Assembly (NCBI RefSeq): GCF_003952485.1
Contig: NZ_CP034447.1
Coordinates: 2,866,501-2,930,500, forward strand
Source: Mesorhizobium sp. M1E.F.Ca.ET.045.02.1.1
GTDB taxonomy: Bacteria > Pseudomonadota > Alphaproteobacteria > Rhizobiales > Rhizobiaceae
Length of the DNA: 64,000 nucleotides
Direction of reading: 5' to 3'
Part shown: in pieces, positions 23,223-31,941 of the stretch
How the letters are laid out: each line of letters starts with the position of its first letter
Numbering within the stretch: position 1 is the first letter of the stretch
Notes under the pieces: generated by a model
The model's database searches: none
Told to the model about the DNA's origin: nothing
What the model saw: the letters and a program-made list of their open reading frames with translations, nothing else
Position numbers and translations under genes: made by a program

Positions 23223-24239
23223 TTACCCGACCTCGATAACCGCCTTGATCAGGCCGGTTTTCTCATGCGCCCATCTGGCGAGATCGCGCGGCGTGCCGGC
23301 AAGCGTCGTGCGGTGGGTGACCAGTTTGGCGAGCGGCACAGCGCCGTTGCGGATCGAGGCGGCGACATGGTCGAAATCGGCGCGCAACGCGTTGCGGCTG
23401 CCGACCAGAGTCATCTCGCGTTTGTGGAACTCGGGGTCGGAGAAGGCGATGTCGTCCTTGACGACGCTGACCAGCACCAGCGTGCCGCCATGCGCGACAT
23501 GGGCGAAGGCGGACTGCACCGACTGCGTGTTGCCGGTGGCGTCGAACACCAGGTCGAAGCCTTCGCCGCCGGTGGCCTGGCGCACCAGATCTGTCGCCGG
23601 CGCTTTCGAGCCGTCGAGTGCTGCAAATCCGAGCTCGCTTTCGGCGAAACCGAGCCGCTCGGTGCTCATGTCGAGCAGGCTGACGTCCAGCCCGGCGATG
23701 CGGGCGAAGAGCGCCGTGCCGAGGCCGATCGGGCCGGCCCCGATGACCAGCGTGCACTGGCCGGGAGCGCCAAGCGAGCGCCGCACGGCATGCGCGCCGA
23801 TCGCCAGGAATTCGACCGCTGCCGCGTCGGCCAGTGACAGACCATTTGCCGGATAAAGGTTCTGCGCCGGCACCAGGATCTCGTCGCACATGGCGCCGTC
23901 ACGATGCACACCCAGCACTTCGATCTTCAAGCAGCAGTTCGGCTTGCCGTGCCGGCAGGCGATGCATTTGCCGCAGGCGAGGTAGGGATTGACGATCACC
24001 GCTTCGCCGATCGCCAGGCCAACGCCTTCGCCTCTCTCGGCGATCGTGCCCGAGACCTCGTGGCCCATGATGCGCGGATAGGCGAGGAAAGGGTGCTTGC
24101 CTTCGAAGATGTGGTAGTCGGTACCGCAGATGCCGACATGGCTGACGGCGACCCGCGCCCAACCGGGTGGCGGCGCGCCCGGCGATGCGCGGTCTTCGAG
24201 GACAAGATCGCCGGGCGAGCGGCAGACGACGGCTTTCAT
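23223..24239 (-). CDS. Zinc-binding alcohol dehydrogenase family protein (sorbitol/idonate-type)
   Basis: 338 residues of the medium-chain dehydrogenase family. Catalytic zinc ligands are Cys in VGICGTDYH and His-Glu in IMGHEVSG. The structural zinc site is CGKCIACRHGKPNCC near residues 94-108. The NAD-binding GxGxxG motif is VIGAGPIGLGTA. Close relatives include L-idonate 5-dehydrogenase and galactonate oxidoreductases. As last gene of the sugar operon (uxaA-like, AKR, rbsBAC) it probably oxidises a sugar acid or polyol intermediate. A hairpin at 24263-24293 separates it from the permease gene. Confidence 0.88.
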   Translation of the reverse strand: MKAVVCRSPGDLVLEDRASPGAPPPGWARVAVSHVGICGTDYHIFEGKHPFLAYPRIMGHEVSGTIAERGEGVGLAIGEAVIVNPYLACGKCIACRHGKPNCCLKIEVLGVHRDGAMCDEILVPAQNLYPANGLSLADAAAVEFLAIGAHAVRRSLGAPGQCTLVIGAGPIGLGTALFARIAGLDVSLLDMSTERLGFAESELGFAALDGSKAPATDLVRQATGGEGFDLVFDATGNTQSVQSAFAHVAHGGTLVLVSVVKDDIAFSDPEFHKREMTLVGSRNALRADFDHVAASIRNGAVPLAKLVTHRTTLAGTPRDLARWAHEKTGLIKAVIEVG

Positions 24240-24262
24240 GCGCTGATCCAGTATTTGCGACA

Positions 24263-24293
24263 GCGCCGGCCCATCAATTTGGTGGGCCGGCGC
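24263..24293 (-). terminator. Hairpin between permease and dehydrogenase genes
   Basis: Perfect 11-bp stem GCGCCGGCCCA / TGGGCCGGCGC with a 9-nt loop, just downstream of the permease stop on the minus strand. There is no clear T-run, so it may be an mRNA-stabilising hairpin or a weak terminator inside the operon. Confidence 0.5.
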
Positions 24294-24309
24294 GTCATTT
24301 CAGGGACGG

Positions 24310-25275
24310 TTATTTGCCGCGACGGCGCAGGCCGTCGAAGTAGACGATGACGATGATCAGCACGCCGGTGATGACGCGCTGCCAGAAGGTGTTGACGTTG
24401 AGCAGGTTGGCGCCGTTGTTGATCGTTGAAAGGATGAAGGAGCCGATCAGCGGCCCGTGCACCGAGCCGATGGCGCCGAACAGCGAGGTGCCGCCGATCA
24501 CCGACGAGGCGATGGCCTGCAGTTCATAAGTGTCGCCCTGCGTCGGGTTGCCGATGCCGATGCGCGAGGCAAGCAGCACGCCGACGAAGGCGGCGAGCAG
24601 GCCGGACAGGATATAGGCCATGAAGATCGTGCGCGGCACGTTCACGCCCGAAAGGCGCGCGGCCTCCGCATTGGAGCCGACCGAGAACAAGTAGCGGCCC
24701 CAGCGCGTGTGGTGCAGGAAGACATAGGCCGGTATCGCGACCAGGATAACCATCCAGAACAGATAGGGGATGCCGAGCAGCGAGCCGCGCGAGAAGGCCT
24801 GGAACGGATCGCTGTTGATCGAGATCGAGTTGCCGTTGGTCATAAGCAAGCCGATGCCGCGCAGCGACGTCATGGTGGCCAAAGTGATGATGAAGGGCGG
24901 CAGGCTCATCTTGACGATGCCGAAGCCGTGGAACAGGCCGATGGCGACGCCGACCAGCAGGGTGATCAGAACGGCTGCCCAGATCGGCCAGCCGGCATTG
25001 ATCAGCAGCGCGACGACGACGGTGGTGAAGCCGACCACGGCGCCGACCGACAGGTCGATGCCGCCGGTGATGATCACGAAGGTCTGGCCGACGGCGAGGA
25101 TGGCGATCAGCGAGCCCTGGCGCAAAAGGTTGGTGATGTTGAGCGCTGTGGCGAAGGAAGGCGTGGCGACAGCCAGCACGATCCACATCAAGAGCAACAG
25201 GCCAAGCAGTGTCAGCCCGAACAGGGCATTGAAATTGCGCTTGGGTTTTTCGGCGGGGATCGCCTCGGTGCTCAT
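24310..25275 (-). CDS. Sugar ABC transporter permease (RbsC family)
   Basis: 321-residue permease of the ribose/xylose/galactose type (CUT2). Eight to ten transmembrane helices are apparent, and family motifs IITGGIDLSVGAVVG near residue 70, YLFSVGSNAEAARLSGVNV near 205 and IASSVIGGTSLFGAIGSVHGPLIG near 252. ATG at 25275 overlaps the ATPase stop by 4 bp. It works with the RbsA-type ATPase and RbsB-type binding protein of the same operon to import a monosaccharide or sugar derivative not identifiable from sequence. Confidence 0.92.
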   Translation of the reverse strand: MSTEAIPAEKPKRNFNALFGLTLLGLLLLMWIVLAVATPSFATALNITNLLRQGSLIAILAVGQTFVIITGGIDLSVGAVVGFTTVVVALLINAGWPIWAAVLITLLVGVAIGLFHGFGIVKMSLPPFIITLATMTSLRGIGLLMTNGNSISINSDPFQAFSRGSLLGIPYLFWMVILVAIPAYVFLHHTRWGRYLFSVGSNAEAARLSGVNVPRTIFMAYILSGLLAAFVGVLLASRIGIGNPTQGDTYELQAIASSVIGGTSLFGAIGSVHGPLIGSFILSTINNGANLLNVNTFWQRVITGVLIIVIVYFDGLRRRGK

Positions 25276-26825
25276 TTTTGTCCTCCCGTCTTTTCTTGTT
25301 TCTCGGCCAGCGCCTGGCTCAAAATGTCCTCGTGGCTGGCGGTGTGGAAGCCATGCGTGGCGACCAGCTTGCCGCGGCGGAACACATGCAGCGTGTCGGC
25401 GAGCTCGTAGACCTCGGGCAGATAGGACGAGATCAGGATGATGCCGGCGCCCTTGGACAGCAGCGTCGAGAACAGGCGGTAGATCTCGGCCTTGGTGCCG
25501 ACATCGACGCCGACCGTAGGCTCGTCGAAGATGAACAGCTTGGCGCCATGCGCCAGCCACTTGCCGATGACGATCTTCTGCTGGTTGCCGCCCGACAGGC
25601 TGGAGGCGAGCGCATGGCGGGTCGGCGTCTTGATGCGCAGGTCGGCGATCTGGCGGTCGGCCTCGGCCTTCTCGCGCGAGCCGGAGATCAGAAGATTGTT
25701 CGAGATGCGCTTGTAGATCGGCAAGTTGAGGTTCATGCCGACCGGCAGGTTGAGGCAGAGGCCCTGGTCGCGGCGGCTTTCCGGCGCCAATGCCATGCCG
25801 AGCCTTATCGCGTCATGCTCGGAGTTGACCTGGACCTCCTTGCCTTGCCAGAGGATCTGTCCGGTCGACTTTTTGTGGCGGCCATAGAGCGTGGTGACGA
25901 ATTCGCTGCGGCCGGCGCCGATCAGGCCGTAAAGGCCGACGATCTCGCTGGCGCGGACGGTCATCGAAACGTTCTCAAAGCCCTTGCCGGAGAGGTTCCG
26001 CGTCTCGACGATCGTCGCGCCCGGCGTGAAATGCTCCTTGTGGTAGATCTGCTCGATCGAGCGGTTGATCATCAGCTTGACCAGTTCCGGCTCGCTGGTC
26101 TCGGCGATGGTGCGGGTGCCGACGAGGGTGCCGTCGCGCAGCACCGAGACGCGGTCGGCGAGCTCGAACACCTCCTCCATGCGGTGGCTGATATAGATGA
26201 TGGTGACACCTTCGCCCTTCAGCCGGCGGATCAGCTTGAAAAGCTGGTCGGCTTCCTTGCGGGTGAGATAGGCGGTCGGCTCGTCGAAGATCAGGAATTT
26301 CGTGCCGCGCACGGTGGCGCGCGCTGCGGCGATCAGCTGCTGCTGGCCGATGGTGAGGTCGCCGAGCATGACATGCGCCGGCAGGTCGAAGCCGAGGCCG
26401 TCGATGATCTTCTGCGCTTCCTTGACCATGGCGCGCTGCTGCAACAGGCCGAAGCGTGAATTCTCCTCGCCGAGGAACATGTTCGCTGCGACGGTAAGGT
26501 GGCGGCAGAGCACGACCTCCTGGTGGACGGCATTGATGCCGAGCGCCATCGCCTCATGCGGGGTGGCGAGCGCTTCCGGCTTGCCTTCCCATATCACTTC
26601 GCCTGAGGTACGCGGCATGACGCCGGTAAGCAGCTTGATCAGCGTCGACTTGCCGGCGCCGTTCTCGCCGACGATGGCGTGGATCTCGCCCGACTTGAAG
26701 GCAAGGTCCACCGGCTTCAGCGCATGCGTGCCGGGATAGCGTTTTTCGAGACCTTTCAGCTCAAGGATCGTCCTGCCCGGTTCCAACGTGGGTGCGGGAT
26801 GCAGTTCCTGCGCCGTCGATGTCAT
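25272..26825 (-). CDS. Sugar ABC transporter ATP-binding protein (RbsA family, double ATPase)
   Basis: 517 residues with two fused ABC domains. The first has Walker A GENGAGKST near residue 56, a signature-region variant LTIGQQQLIAAARA and Walker B LIFDEPTAYL. The second has a degenerate Walker A (GLIGAGRSE near 297), LSGGNQQKIVIGKWL and LFIFDEPTVGVD. This is the normal arrangement for CUT2 sugar importers. It is coupled by an ATGA overlap to the permease gene and follows the binding-protein gene with a 155-bp gap containing a hairpin. Confidence 0.94.
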   Translation of the reverse strand: MTSTAQELHPAPTLEPGRTILELKGLEKRYPGTHALKPVDLAFKSGEIHAIVGENGAGKSTLIKLLTGVMPRTSGEVIWEGKPEALATPHEAMALGINAVHQEVVLCRHLTVAANMFLGEENSRFGLLQQRAMVKEAQKIIDGLGFDLPAHVMLGDLTIGQQQLIAAARATVRGTKFLIFDEPTAYLTRKEADQLFKLIRRLKGEGVTIIYISHRMEEVFELADRVSVLRDGTLVGTRTIAETSEPELVKLMINRSIEQIYHKEHFTPGATIVETRNLSGKGFENVSMTVRASEIVGLYGLIGAGRSEFVTTLYGRHKKSTGQILWQGKEVQVNSEHDAIRLGMALAPESRRDQGLCLNLPVGMNLNLPIYKRISNNLLISGSREKAEADRQIADLRIKTPTRHALASSLSGGNQQKIVIGKWLAHGAKLFIFDEPTVGVDVGTKAEIYRLFSTLLSKGAGIILISSYLPEVYELADTLHVFRRGKLVATHGFHTASHEDILSQALAEKQEKTGGQK

Positions 26826-26935
26826 GACAATCCTCCCAGATTGGCCTCAACCGTTTGGGTACGCAGCGATGCGTCTTGAGCGCGCATCTTGAGCCTAAAG
26901 CAAGCGGGGGAATTGCCAAGCCGCCCGCAGCGGAT

Positions 26936-26963
26936 GTTTCCGGGGCGCAATGGCCCCGGAAAC
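26936..26963 (-). terminator. Hairpin after the sugar-binding protein gene
   Basis: Perfect 11-bp stem GTTTCCGGGGC / GCCCCGGAAAC with a 6-nt loop, 18 bp after the binding-protein stop and before the ATPase gene. There is no strong T-run. Such hairpins often protect the mRNA of highly expressed binding proteins from 3' decay. Confidence 0.6.
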
Positions 26964-26980
26964 GACACTCATGGCAGCGC

Positions 26981-27976
26981 TTACTTGAGCTTCGGGTTGA
27001 GCAGCGCGTCGATCTTCGGATCCTTCATGTTGTCCTTGGTGACGAGGTTGGCGCCGGTGTCGACATTGGCCTCGACCTTCTCGCCCTTCGAGGCGGCTAA
27101 AGCGGTCTTGATGCCGTCGTAACCCATCCGGTACGGATCCTGGACGACGAGGCCGGAGATGACGCCGTCGTTCAAGAACTTGATCAGCTTCTCGTCGCTG
27201 TCGAAGCCGATCAGCCCAACCTTGCCGGCAAGGTTATTCTCGGCGATCGCCTGGCCGACGCCCTGCGCCATGATCAGGTTCGAGGCGAAGATACCCTTGA
27301 GGTCGGGATTGGCGGTGATCAGGTCGGTCGCGATGTTGAGGCCGGTCGTGGCCTGGCCGTCGGCATATTTGTCGGCGACGAGCTCAAGGCCGGGATATTT
27401 CGCCTTGAGCTGTTCCTTGAACCCTTGCGCGCGCTGCTCGAGCGAGCCGGCGCCAGGAAGCGCGGTGATCAGCGCGACCTTGCCTTCGACCTTGCCGCCA
27501 TTGGCGGCGGCGATCGCTGCGGCGAGACCGTCAGCCGCGACGCGGCCGCCCTGGACGTTGTCGGTGGTCAGGAAGGAGGTGAAAGCCTTGGATTCGGCGC
27601 TGGAGTCGATGCCGATGACCTTGACCTTGGTCGCCGCCTCGTCGATCGGCTTGCCGAGCGCCTTGGCTTCGGTCGGCGCGATCACGACCGCTGCCGGATT
27701 GCCGGCGACGGCGTTCTCGAGGATCGAGATCTGGCCGTTGACATCGGTCTCGGCCTGGGCGCCGAGTTCCGGCACGTTGATACCGAGGTCCTTGCCGGCC
27801 TTGCGGGCGCCGGCCAGCACGATCTGCCAGTAGAAGGAGGTGGTGTCCTTGACGATGATCGGGATGGTCACGTCGGCCGCCGAGGCGGGTGCCGAATGCA
27901 TCGCGCCGGCGAGCATCGAAGCGGCGGCGAGAGCCACGAAGGCGCGGCGGTTGAGAAGGCTGGTCACGAATTTCAT
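26981..27976 (-). CDS. Sugar ABC transporter substrate-binding protein (RbsB-like)
   Basis: 331 residues. An N-terminal signal (RRAFVALAAASMLAGAMHSA, with twin Arg) is cleaved near ASAAD. The mature part is a periplasmic-binding-protein type I fold: VTIPIIVKDTTSFYWQIVLAGARKAGKDLG, VIAPTEAKALGKPIDEA and GLIGFDSDEKLIKFLNDG. It binds an unknown sugar for the RbsA/RbsC-like partners encoded downstream. The upstream region carries one copy of the motif TTTATCNNNAAAAAACATTT, also found before the UxaA-like gene. Confidence 0.93.
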   Translation of the reverse strand: MKFVTSLLNRRAFVALAAASMLAGAMHSAPASAADVTIPIIVKDTTSFYWQIVLAGARKAGKDLGINVPELGAQAETDVNGQISILENAVAGNPAAVVIAPTEAKALGKPIDEAATKVKVIGIDSSAESKAFTSFLTTDNVQGGRVAADGLAAAIAAANGGKVEGKVALITALPGAGSLEQRAQGFKEQLKAKYPGLELVADKYADGQATTGLNIATDLITANPDLKGIFASNLIMAQGVGQAIAENNLAGKVGLIGFDSDEKLIKFLNDGVISGLVVQDPYRMGYDGIKTALAASKGEKVEANVDTGANLVTKDNMKDPKIDALLNPKLK

Positions 27977-28047
27977 TAGGTTCCTCCCTAAGGTCGCCTG
28001 TTGAAGGTTGCGGAAGGTCCATCTGGATAGGCGCGGTCCAAACGAAC

Positions 28048-28067
28048 TTTATCAATAAAAAACATTT
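28048..28067 (-). promoter_or_regulatory. Shared operator-like motif upstream of the sugar-binding protein gene
   Basis: TTTATCAATAAAAAACATTT on the plus strand, 17 of 20 identical to 30753-30772. It lies about 72 bp upstream of the RbsB-like start. The A/T-rich half TAAAAAACA is followed 5 bp later by TGTATTTTGA, an imperfect inverted partner. Probably bound by the divergent GntR regulator at 30938-31840. Confidence 0.5.
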
Positions 28068-28131
28068 GCTGTATTTTGATAGTGCATCGGTCTGACCAAT
28101 GCAAGCGGGTGTTGGTGCCGATTGCGTGATG

Positions 28132-29130
28132 TCAACCGAGTTGCTGGACGATCGTGTAGGGATCGTATTTGGCGAACTCCGCCGAAGGCACCTTGATGTC
28201 CAGCAGTTCGAGATTGCGCGTCAGATTGGCGGGCTTGGCCGTGCCGGTCAGCACCGAGGCGACGACCGGCTCATGCAGCGGAAACTGGAACGCGGCCGCG
28301 GCCAGCGGGTACCCGCCTTCTCCAGCGATCCTCTCCATCGCATCGACCCGGTCGAGAATATCCTTGCTCGCCGGCAGATAGTCGAAATGCGCGCCGTGCA
28401 CCGGACCCGTCGCCAATATGCCGGAGTTGAAGACGCCGCCGACGATCAGCGAAGTCTGCCGTTCGCGGCAGAGCGGCAGCAATTCGGCCTCGGCGCTGCG
28501 GTCGAGCAGCGAATAGCGGCTGGCGAGGAGGATGCAGTCGAGCGGCGCCCGTCTCAGCACGTCGAGGCAGATCTGGACTTCGTTGACGCCGAGGCCATAG
28601 GCGGAGATCGTGCCGGACGATTTCAGCTCTTCCAGCGCCTTCAGCCCGCCGTCCATCAATTGGCGGAAATGCAGCTTCGTCTTCTCGACGCCGTGCGTGT
28701 AGACACCGATGTCGTGGACGAACAGGATGTCAATTCTGTTGAGGCCGAGCCGCGCGTAGGAGAAATCCACCGAGCGCATGATCCCATCATAGGAATAGTC
28801 GTAGTCGAGCGCGAAGGGCAGCGGATCGACATAGGAGTGATCGGGAACCTGGTCCTCCGGCACCGGGCGGAACAGGCGCCCGACCTTGGTCGACAGCACA
28901 TAGGACGAGCGCGGCTTCTCGCGCAGGAAGTCACCGGTCCGCCGCTCGGACAGGCCAAAGCCGTAAAAGGGCGCGGTGTCGAAATAGCGCAAGCCGCTGT
29001 CCCAGGCCGTCTGCAGCGTTTCCATCGCGGGCTCGCGCGGACAGGCCCGGTAGAGGCCGCCGATCGCGGCGCCGCCGAAGCTGATCTCGGTCACTTCGAG
29101 CGCAGTCGTGCCGATCCGGCGTTTGTTCAT
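28132..29130 (-). CDS. Aldo/keto reductase (D-threo-aldose / L-fucose dehydrogenase-like)
   Basis: 332 residues of the aldo/keto reductase barrel. The catalytic Asp-Tyr pair is in RYFDTAPFYGFGLSE near residues 46-60, Lys in LSTKVGRLF near 81, and His in ILFVHDIG near 139. The long loop VPDHSYVDPLPFALDYDYSYDGIMRSVD is typical of D-threo-aldose 1-dehydrogenases (L-fucose/galactose type) and pyridoxal dehydrogenases. ATG at 29130 with GGGGAGG upstream is the start; the longer frame upstream is a shadow of the UxaA-like gene. It probably oxidises the imported sugar to a lactone. Confidence 0.88.
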   Translation of the reverse strand: MNKRRIGTTALEVTEISFGGAAIGGLYRACPREPAMETLQTAWDSGLRYFDTAPFYGFGLSERRTGDFLREKPRSSYVLSTKVGRLFRPVPEDQVPDHSYVDPLPFALDYDYSYDGIMRSVDFSYARLGLNRIDILFVHDIGVYTHGVEKTKLHFRQLMDGGLKALEELKSSGTISAYGLGVNEVQICLDVLRRAPLDCILLASRYSLLDRSAEAELLPLCRERQTSLIVGGVFNSGILATGPVHGAHFDYLPASKDILDRVDAMERIAGEGGYPLAAAAFQFPLHEPVVASVLTGTAKPANLTRNLELLDIKVPSAEFAKYDPYTIVQQLG

Positions 29131-29177
29131 CAAAGCCTCCCCTTTGCCGTTCGACCGGCCGTTATTTTTGACAGCAC

Positions 29178-30683
29178 TTAGAGCGTCGCGCCGAGATGCC
29201 AGGGGACAAACTCGTTGTCGCCGTAGCCGAACGCCTCGCTCTTGGTCTTGCGGCCGGACGCCGTCTCGACGATCAGCTCGAAGATCTCGCGGCCCATGCC
29301 GGCGATGGTCTTCTCGCCGGAGGCGATGACGCCGCAATTGACGTCCATGTCCTCCTCCATCTGGTGGTACATGGTCGAGTTGGTGGCGACCTTGATCGAC
29401 GGCGTCGGCCGGCAGCCGAAGCAGGAACCGCGGCCCGTGGTGAAGACGATGACGTTGGCGCCGCCGGCGACCTGACCGGTGGCCGAGACAGGATCGTAGC
29501 CGGGCGTGTCCATGAACACCAACCCGCTGCCGCTGACCTTCTCGGCGTAGCCGAAGACGCCGTTGAGCGGGGTCTGGCCGCCCTTGGCGACGGCGCCCAG
29601 CGACTTCTCCAGGATGGTGGTCAGGCCGCCGCGCTTGTTGCCGGGCGAGGGGTTGTTGTCGATCGAGGCGCCATGCTTGGCGGTATGGTCTTCCCACCAT
29701 TTCACATAGCTGTCGAGCTTGGCGGCGATCTCGGGCGAGGCAGCGCGATAGGCCAGCAGGTGCTCGGCGCCGTAGATTTCGGTCGTTTCCGACAGGATGC
29801 CGATTCCGCCGACGCCGGCGAGGATATCGACGGCCGCGCCCAGCGCCGGGTTGGCGGTGATGCCGGACATGCCGTCCGAGCCGCCGCATTGCAGGCCGAC
29901 GACGATGTCGCTGACAGGGATCGGCTCGCGCTGCAACTGGCCGACTTCCTCGGCGATCTCGGCCAGCACGCCCATCGCCTTCTCGACCGATTTGCGCGAG
30001 CCGCCAGCCTCCTGGATGTTGAAATGGCGCTTGCCGGCGGCGACGCCCTTTTGGCCGTAAAGCGTGAGCTGGTTGACCTCGCAACCGAGCCCCACCATCA
30101 GCACGCCGCCGAAATTCGGGTGGCGCGCATAGCCGGCGAGCGTCCGGTGAAGGACCATCATGCCGTCGCCGGTCGCGCTCATGCCGCAGCCTTGGCCGTG
30201 AACGATCGGCACGAAGCCGTCGATGCCGGGATATTTCGGCAACAGCGTGCGGTTCGCCTGGTCGGCAATGGCGTGGCAGACGGTGGCCGAGCAATTGACG
30301 CTGGCAATGATGCCGATGAAGTTGCGGGTGCCGGCGCGGCCGTCGGCGCGGCGGTAGCCCATGAAGGTGCGGGCGCGATCTGCCTCCGTCGCGTGCACGG
30401 CCTCGCTTGGCGGCACCACGGGCAGGCGTCCGCTCTCGAACACCAGATTGTGCGAATGGACGTGTTCGCCTGGCGCGATGGCTTGAGTGGCGCGGCCGAT
30501 CGCCTGCGCATATTTCACCACCGCTTCGCCGGCCGCGATCGGCTTGATCGCCACCTTGTGCCCGGGGTCGATCGCCGCCGCCGCGACCGCGCCGCCGGGC
30601 AAGGCCGCGCCGATCTCGATACGGCCATTGGCAACCGCGACATTGTCGGCGGGGGAGAGAAGAATGGTGTTTGCGGCGTTCAC
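29178..30683 (-). CDS. UxaA-family dehydratase (altronate dehydratase-like)
   Basis: About 501 residues. An N-terminal SAF domain (ILLSPADNVAVANGRIEIG to APGEHVHSHN, residues 4-90) precedes the C-terminal catalytic part with YRRADGRAGTRNFIGI, the Cys-containing HGQGCGMS, VGLGCEVNQ and LQCGGSDGMSGITANPALG, and ends with TGRGSCFGCRPTPSIKVATNS. The family dehydrates altronate, galactarate or similar sugar acids with Fe2+. The start is taken as GTG at 30683, because homology with E. coli UxaA begins there; an ATG at 30737 is an alternative. First gene of the operon with AKR, rbsBAC-like and zinc dehydrogenase. Confidence 0.88.
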   Translation of the reverse strand: MNAANTILLSPADNVAVANGRIEIGAALPGGAVAAAAIDPGHKVAIKPIAAGEAVVKYAQAIGRATQAIAPGEHVHSHNLVFESGRLPVVPPSEAVHATEADRARTFMGYRRADGRAGTRNFIGIIASVNCSATVCHAIADQANRTLLPKYPGIDGFVPIVHGQGCGMSATGDGMMVLHRTLAGYARHPNFGGVLMVGLGCEVNQLTLYGQKGVAAGKRHFNIQEAGGSRKSVEKAMGVLAEIAEEVGQLQREPIPVSDIVVGLQCGGSDGMSGITANPALGAAVDILAGVGGIGILSETTEIYGAEHLLAYRAASPEIAAKLDSYVKWWEDHTAKHGASIDNNPSPGNKRGGLTTILEKSLGAVAKGGQTPLNGVFGYAEKVSGSGLVFMDTPGYDPVSATGQVAGGANVIVFTTGRGSCFGCRPTPSIKVATNSTMYHQMEEDMDVNCGVIASGEKTIAGMGREIFELIVETASGRKTKSEAFGYGDNEFVPWHLGATL

Positions 30684-30752
30684 GGGCGGCTGTCCTGGGG
30701 TAATCCTGGGAGTGCGGGCGGATTGACTTCCTCCCATTTGAAGATAATGTCT

Positions 30753-30792
30753 TTTATCGTGAAAAAACATTTTTGCGTCAATTGTTTTTTCA
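30753..30792. promoter_or_regulatory. Operator-like region upstream of the UxaA-like operon
   Basis: Contains TTTATCGTGAAAAAACATTT (30753-30772), shared with 28048-28067, and a perfect inverted repeat TGAAAAAACA (30760-30769) / TGTTTTTTCA (30783-30792). It lies in the 254-bp gap between the divergent UxaA-like and GntR genes. A binding site for the GntR regulator is the simplest reading. Confidence 0.6.
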
Positions 30793-30937
30793 GCGCTGGC
30801 GGCGCGCCGCTCAGAGGCGGCGCGATTGCCGGTTTGGCAAGCCGGTCAGGAGCATTCCGCATTTCGGAGGCTTGCGCTAGGAACACCGATCATATCGCGC
30901 TTCCGGCGGGTCGCCGCAAGCGTTGGGGATACGGGGC

Positions 30938-31840
30938 ATGTCGAAGAGCAACAACGTCTACAAGGACGCCTTCAATCGCTGCCTGCGGCTGCTCGACGAG
31001 ACCAAGAGCCTGCCGTCGGAGCCTGAGCTTGGAGCGTCGCTCGGCGTCAGCCGCACCACGGTGCGCAGCATCCTTTCGCGCATGGAAGAGACCGGGCTGA
31101 TCGCTTGGAACAAGCGCAACAAGACGGTGCTGAGATCGCCGCGGGCGGAAGACTTCTTCCCGGAAGAAGAAACCGATTCGCTGGCTGAGATCATCGAGCG
31201 CTCCTTCATGCGCCGGCTGCTTGCCGAGGGCGCCGAGGCCGGCATGCAGATCAACGAGCTGGAGCTGGCGCGCGAGATCGGCGTCGGCACCACCAGCGTG
31301 CGCGAATTCCTGATCCGCTTCTCGCGCTTCGGCCTGATCGAGAAGCGGCGCAACAGCCACTGGGTGCTGAAGGGCTTCACCCGCGCCTTCGCGCTGGAGC
31401 TGACGGAGATCCGCGAGATGTTCGAACTGCGCTCGGCCAGCGCCTTCGCCGCGTTGCCGGAGGACAGCGGGGTATGGGTCGATCTCGACAGGTTGGAGAT
31501 CGAACATCGCGAGCTCGCCAGCGAGATCGCCACGCGCTTCAACGAATTCTCCGAGCTCGACGAGCGCTTTCATCGGCTGATCCACCGCGCCTCGCACAAC
31601 CGCTTCATCGTCGATTTCTATGATGTGATCGCGATGATTTTCCACTACCACTACCAGTGGAACAAGGCTGAGGAGCGCCAGCGCAACGAGGTCGCGATCC
31701 AGGAGCATCTGGCCTATATCGCGGCGCTGAAATCGCGCGACCCCGCCAAGGTGGACGTCGCCTGCCGCAAGCACCTGAAGTCGGCGCGCCAGACGCTGCT
31801 GAGCTCCATCCCGGAAGGGCGGCAGGTACAGCCCGCCTGA
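30938..31840 (+). CDS. GntR/FCD-type regulator with two winged-helix domains
   Basis: About 300 residues. Two successive winged-helix segments are visible: residues about 20-60 (LPSEPELGASLGVSRTTVRSIL) and about 92-140 (INELELAREIGVGTTSVREFL, then NSHWVLKG as the wing). The FCD ligand domain follows (about 145-285, ELTEIREMFELRSASAFAAL, with metal-site His in ERFHRLIHRAS). Ordinary FCD regulators have one such DNA-binding domain and are about 220-250 residues long. ATG at 30938 has GGGGAT upstream; a TTG at 30923 is possible. It is divergent from the sugar operon it probably controls. Confidence 0.85.
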   Translation: MSKSNNVYKDAFNRCLRLLDETKSLPSEPELGASLGVSRTTVRSILSRMEETGLIAWNKRNKTVLRSPRAEDFFPEEETDSLAEIIERSFMRRLLAEGAEAGMQINELELAREIGVGTTSVREFLIRFSRFGLIEKRRNSHWVLKGFTRAFALELTEIREMFELRSASAFAALPEDSGVWVDLDRLEIEHRELASEIATRFNEFSELDERFHRLIHRASHNRFIVDFYDVIAMIFHYHYQWNKAEERQRNEVAIQEHLAYIAALKSRDPAKVDVACRKHLKSARQTLLSSIPEGRQVQPA

Positions 31841-31941
31841 TCGAGCGCATCGCGCCGCGTTGCCGCAGCCCGGTTTTGCCGATTTTCCGGCCGCGGGGCC
31901 CGTGCTAGGGTCGATGGGCAGGTGGGAGAAGAGGCAGTCCG

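Noticed and set aside
28132..30294. 720-residue open frame covering the aldo/keto reductase and reaching into the UxaA-like gene
   Set aside because: Only the part from 29130 down has aldo/keto reductase features; the upstream part is an Arg/His-rich shadow of the UxaA-like gene on the same strand in another frame.
29196..31100. 634-residue plus-strand frame over the UxaA-like gene and into the GntR gene
   Set aside because: Shadow of two convincing genes; composition is of antisense type and no family motif is visible.
31841..31941. Possible riboswitch upstream of the copper cluster
   Set aside because: No conserved core of any metal or cobalamin riboswitch could be recognised in this 100-bp stretch.
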